Below, piece by piece: positions 62,056 to 64,000 of a DNA stretch of 64,000 nucleotides. The stretch lies in contig NZ_PYAU01000001.1 in the NCBI RefSeq assembly GCF_003014675.1, positions 1,054,001-1,118,000 of the forward strand, in the 5' to 3' direction. Source of the DNA: Labedella gwakjiensis (GTDB lineage: Bacteria > Actinomycetota > Actinomycetes > Actinomycetales > Microbacteriaceae). The position numbers and the translations under genes were made by a program. The stretch's first letter is position 1. Each line of letters starts with the position of its first letter. The notes beneath the pieces are model-generated. The model saw nothing but the letters and a program-made list of their open reading frames with translations, was not told the DNA's origin and ran no database searches.

Positions 62056-64000
62056 ATGAGCAACGACGCCACCACAGCCCTCCCGTCCGCCCCCGATCCG
62101 ACCGCCGCGGAACTCATCGCCCGGAGCAATCGGCTGGGGAGCGACCCGACGAACACGAACTACGCCGGCGGCAACACGTCGGCGAAGGGCACGGCGACCG
62201 ACCCCGTGACCGGTGAGGACGTCGAGCTGCTCTGGGTGAAGGGGTCCGGCGGCGACCTCGGGACGCTCACGGAGAAGGGGCTCGCGGTACTCCGCCTCGA
62301 TCGCCTCCGCGCGCTCCAGGGCGTGTACGCCGGTGTCGACCGCGAGGACGAGATGGTCGCAGCGTTCGACTTCACCCTCCATGGGAAGGGTGGAGCCGCA
62401 CCGTCGATCGACACGGCCATGCACGGCCTCGTGGACGCCGCCCACGTCGATCACCTCCACCCCGACTCCGGTATCGCGATCGCGACGGCCGCCGACGGCG
62501 AGCGGCTGACGGCGACCATCTTCGGCGGGAAGGTCGCATGGGTTCCGTGGCGCCGTCCCGGCTTCCAGCTGGGACTCGACATCGCGGCGATCAAGGCCGA
62601 GAACCCCGACGCGATCGGGTGCATCCTCGGCGGCCATGGCATCACCGCGTGGGGGGACACGTCGGACGAGGCCGAGCGGAACTCGCTGTGGATCATCCGC
62701 ACCGCAGCCGACTACATCGCCGAGCACTCGGCGCCCGAGCCCTTCGGTCCGGCACTCGAGGGCTACGCCCCCCTCCCCGAGGCCGAGCGCCGGGCGAAGG
62801 CCGCAGCCCTCGCCGCGACGATCCGCGGGATCGCCTCGACCGACGCTCCGGTCGTCGGTCATTTCACCGACGACGAGCGCGTCCTCGAGTTCCTCGCGAG
62901 CACCGAGCACCCCCGTATCGCGGCGCTCGGCACGAGCTGCCCAGACCACTTCCTGCGCACCAAGGTGAAGCCGCTCGTGGTCGACCTGCCGTCCGAAGCG
63001 AGCGTCGAGGAGACGATCACGCGACTGCACGAGCTCCACGCGGACTACCGCGCCGACTACCAGGCCTACTACGACGCGCATGCGACCGCCGAGTCGCCGG
63101 CGATCCGCGGCGCCGATCCCCTCATCGTGCTCGTCCCCGGCGTCGGCATGTTCAGCTACGGCCGCGACGCGCAGACCGCTCGCGTCGCCGGAGAGTTCTA
63201 CCTCAACGCCATCGGCGTCATAAAGGGAGCCGAGGGACTCTCGACCTACTCGCCCATCTCGGACGCCGAGAAGTTCGCGATCGAGTACTGGGCGCTCGAG
63301 GAGGCCAAGCTCCGACGTATGCCGAAACCGAAGCCCCTCGCGACCCGAGTGGCCCTCGTCACGGGCGCGGCGTCCGGTATCGGCAAGGCCATCGCGACCC
63401 GGCTCGCCGCCGAGGGAGCGAGCGTCGTGATCGCCGATCTGTCGCTCGAGAAGGCGCAACAGGCCGCCGCCGAGATCGGCTCGACCGACGTGGCCGTGGG
63501 GATCGCGGCGGACGTCTCCGACGAGCACGCCGTCCAGGCCGCGATCGACGCGACGGTCCTCGCCTTCGGCGGCCTCGACCTCGTGGTCAACAACGCGGGA
63601 CTCTCCCTCTCGAAGTCGCTCCTCGACACGACCGTCGCCGACTGGGACCTGCAGCACAACGTCATGGCGAAGGGCTCCTTCCTCGTCTCGAAGGCGGCAG
63701 CGAAGGTCCTCATCGACCAGAAGCTCGGCGGCGACATCGTCTACATCTCGTCGAAGAACTCGGTGTTCGCCGGCCCGAACAACATCGCCTACTCCGCGAC
63801 GAAGGCTGACCAGGCCCACCAGGTGAGGCTCCTCGCGGCCGAGCTCGGCGAGCACGGCGTGAAGGTCAACGGGATCAATCCCGACGGTGTCGTCCGCGGC
63901 TCCGGCATCTTCGCCTCGGGATGGGGCGCCAACCGCGCCAAGACCTACGGCATCGAGGAGCAGGACCTCGGCGCGTTTTACGCGCAGCGCACCATCCTGA
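62056..64000 (+). CDS. bifunctional rhamnulose-1-phosphate aldolase / lactaldehyde dehydrogenase (3' end beyond the window)
   Basis: The frame stays open to the window edge (648 codons seen). Residues about 15-420 form a class II aldolase: TNYAGGNTSAKG (about 34-45) and HVDHLHPDS with the zinc ligands His133 and His135. From about 425 there is a short-chain dehydrogenase: TGAASGIG (436-443), NNAG and YSATK (Tyr579, Lys583). This RhaEW-type fusion cleaves L-rhamnulose-1-phosphate to dihydroxyacetone phosphate and lactaldehyde and oxidises the latter. The rhamnulokinase gene is not in the window and may follow. Confidence 0.92.
   Translation, partial: MSNDATTALPSAPDPTAAELIARSNRLGSDPTNTNYAGGNTSAKGTATDPVTGEDVELLWVKGSGGDLGTLTEKGLAVLRLDRLRALQGVYAGVDREDEMVAAFDFTLHGKGGAAPSIDTAMHGLVDAAHVDHLHPDSGIAIATAADGERLTATIFGGKVAWVPWRRPGFQLGLDIAAIKAENPDAIGCILGGHGITAWGDTSDEAERNSLWIIRTAADYIAEHSAPEPFGPALEGYAPLPEAERRAKAAALAATIRGIASTDAPVVGHFTDDERVLEFLASTEHPRIAALGTSCPDHFLRTKVKPLVVDLPSEASVEETITRLHELHADYRADYQAYYDAHATAESPAIRGADPLIVLVPGVGMFSYGRDAQTARVAGEFYLNAIGVIKGAEGLSTYSPISDAEKFAIEYWALEEAKLRRMPKPKPLATRVALVTGAASGIGKAIATRLAAEGASVVIADLSLEKAQQAAAEIGSTDVAVGIAADVSDEHAVQAAIDATVLAFGGLDLVVNNAGLSLSKSLLDTTVADWDLQHNVMAKGSFLVSKAAAKVLIDQKLGGDIVYISSKNSVFAGPNNIAYSATKADQAHQVRLLAAELGEHGVKVNGINPDGVVRGSGIFASGWGANRAKTYGIEEQDLGAFYAQRTIL

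Overview
The window is chromosomal DNA from a very GC-rich Gram-positive actinobacterium, most likely a member of the Microbacteriaceae (Microbacterium/Clavibacter-like). The grounds are the very high GC at third codon positions, actinobacterial families (actinobacterial-type CoaBC, DUF3516 Ski2-like helicase, class F sortase, RskA anti-sigma factor, DUF6286 and AmaP envelope proteins, CUT1 importers without their own ATPase), frequent GTG starts, ATGA gene overlaps, and many start codons placed 6-7 nt after a TANNNT-like hexamer, as expected for leaderless mRNAs. No rRNA, tRNA, CRISPR array, prophage or transposase was seen. The genus is an inference.

Layout. 6-2356: gamma-glutamyltransferase-like enzyme (possibly cut at the window edge) and a TauE/SafE exporter. 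2530-9228: alpha-galactoside locus (ROK repressor, GH36 alpha-galactosidase, CUT1 binding protein and two permeases). 9300-13386: signalling island with a GAF-SpoIIE/PP2C phosphatase divergent from a BcsA-like GT2 synthase, a STAS antagonist and an RsbW-like kinase. 13505-17778: CNNM/CorC-type membrane protein and divergent LuxR- and AraC-type regulators. 17958-22041: envelope-stress cluster with three Asp23-like proteins, AmaP-like and DUF6286 membrane proteins, CsbD, and an Asp23 protein with an 11-residue LEA-like repeat tail. 22052-25338: TfoX-N protein, RskA/ECF sigma pair, and divergently a CHRD surface protein with a class F sortase; two identical ECF-type promoters lie between them. 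25450-35086: DUF2071, DUF3516 helicase, DUF418/TetR pair, CE7 esterase, PlsC-like acyltransferase, GH13, a membrane protein and a GNAT enzyme. 35231-43231: second glycoside locus (GH29 fucosidase, ROK regulator, CUT1 transporter, GH42 beta-galactosidase). 43320-53878: housekeeping and stress genes (NRDE, CoaBC, TetR with alpha/beta hydrolase, NUDIX, amylosucrase-like GH13, glutaminase, FAD monooxygenase with MarR, DapA-like). 54017-64000: L-rhamnose regulon (LacI repressor, isomerase, CUT2 transporter, mutarotase, and an aldolase-dehydrogenase fusion running off the window).

How it works together. Three sugar loci each carry a local repressor and matching palindromes: TTATT-N11-AATAA before the alpha-galactosidase, TTTGT-N11-ACAAA twice in the fucosidase locus, and TGAAACGATTCA-like boxes four times in the rhamnose locus. 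Two of the importers lack an ATPase and probably share an MsiK-like one encoded elsewhere. The ECF sigma factor probably controls itself and the CHRD-sortase pair. The GT2-STAS-kinase operon facing a sensor phosphatase looks like a partner-switching module tied to polysaccharide synthesis and is the best candidate for an undescribed system, followed by the Asp23/LEA envelope cluster. All functions come from reading the sequence; no database search was run.
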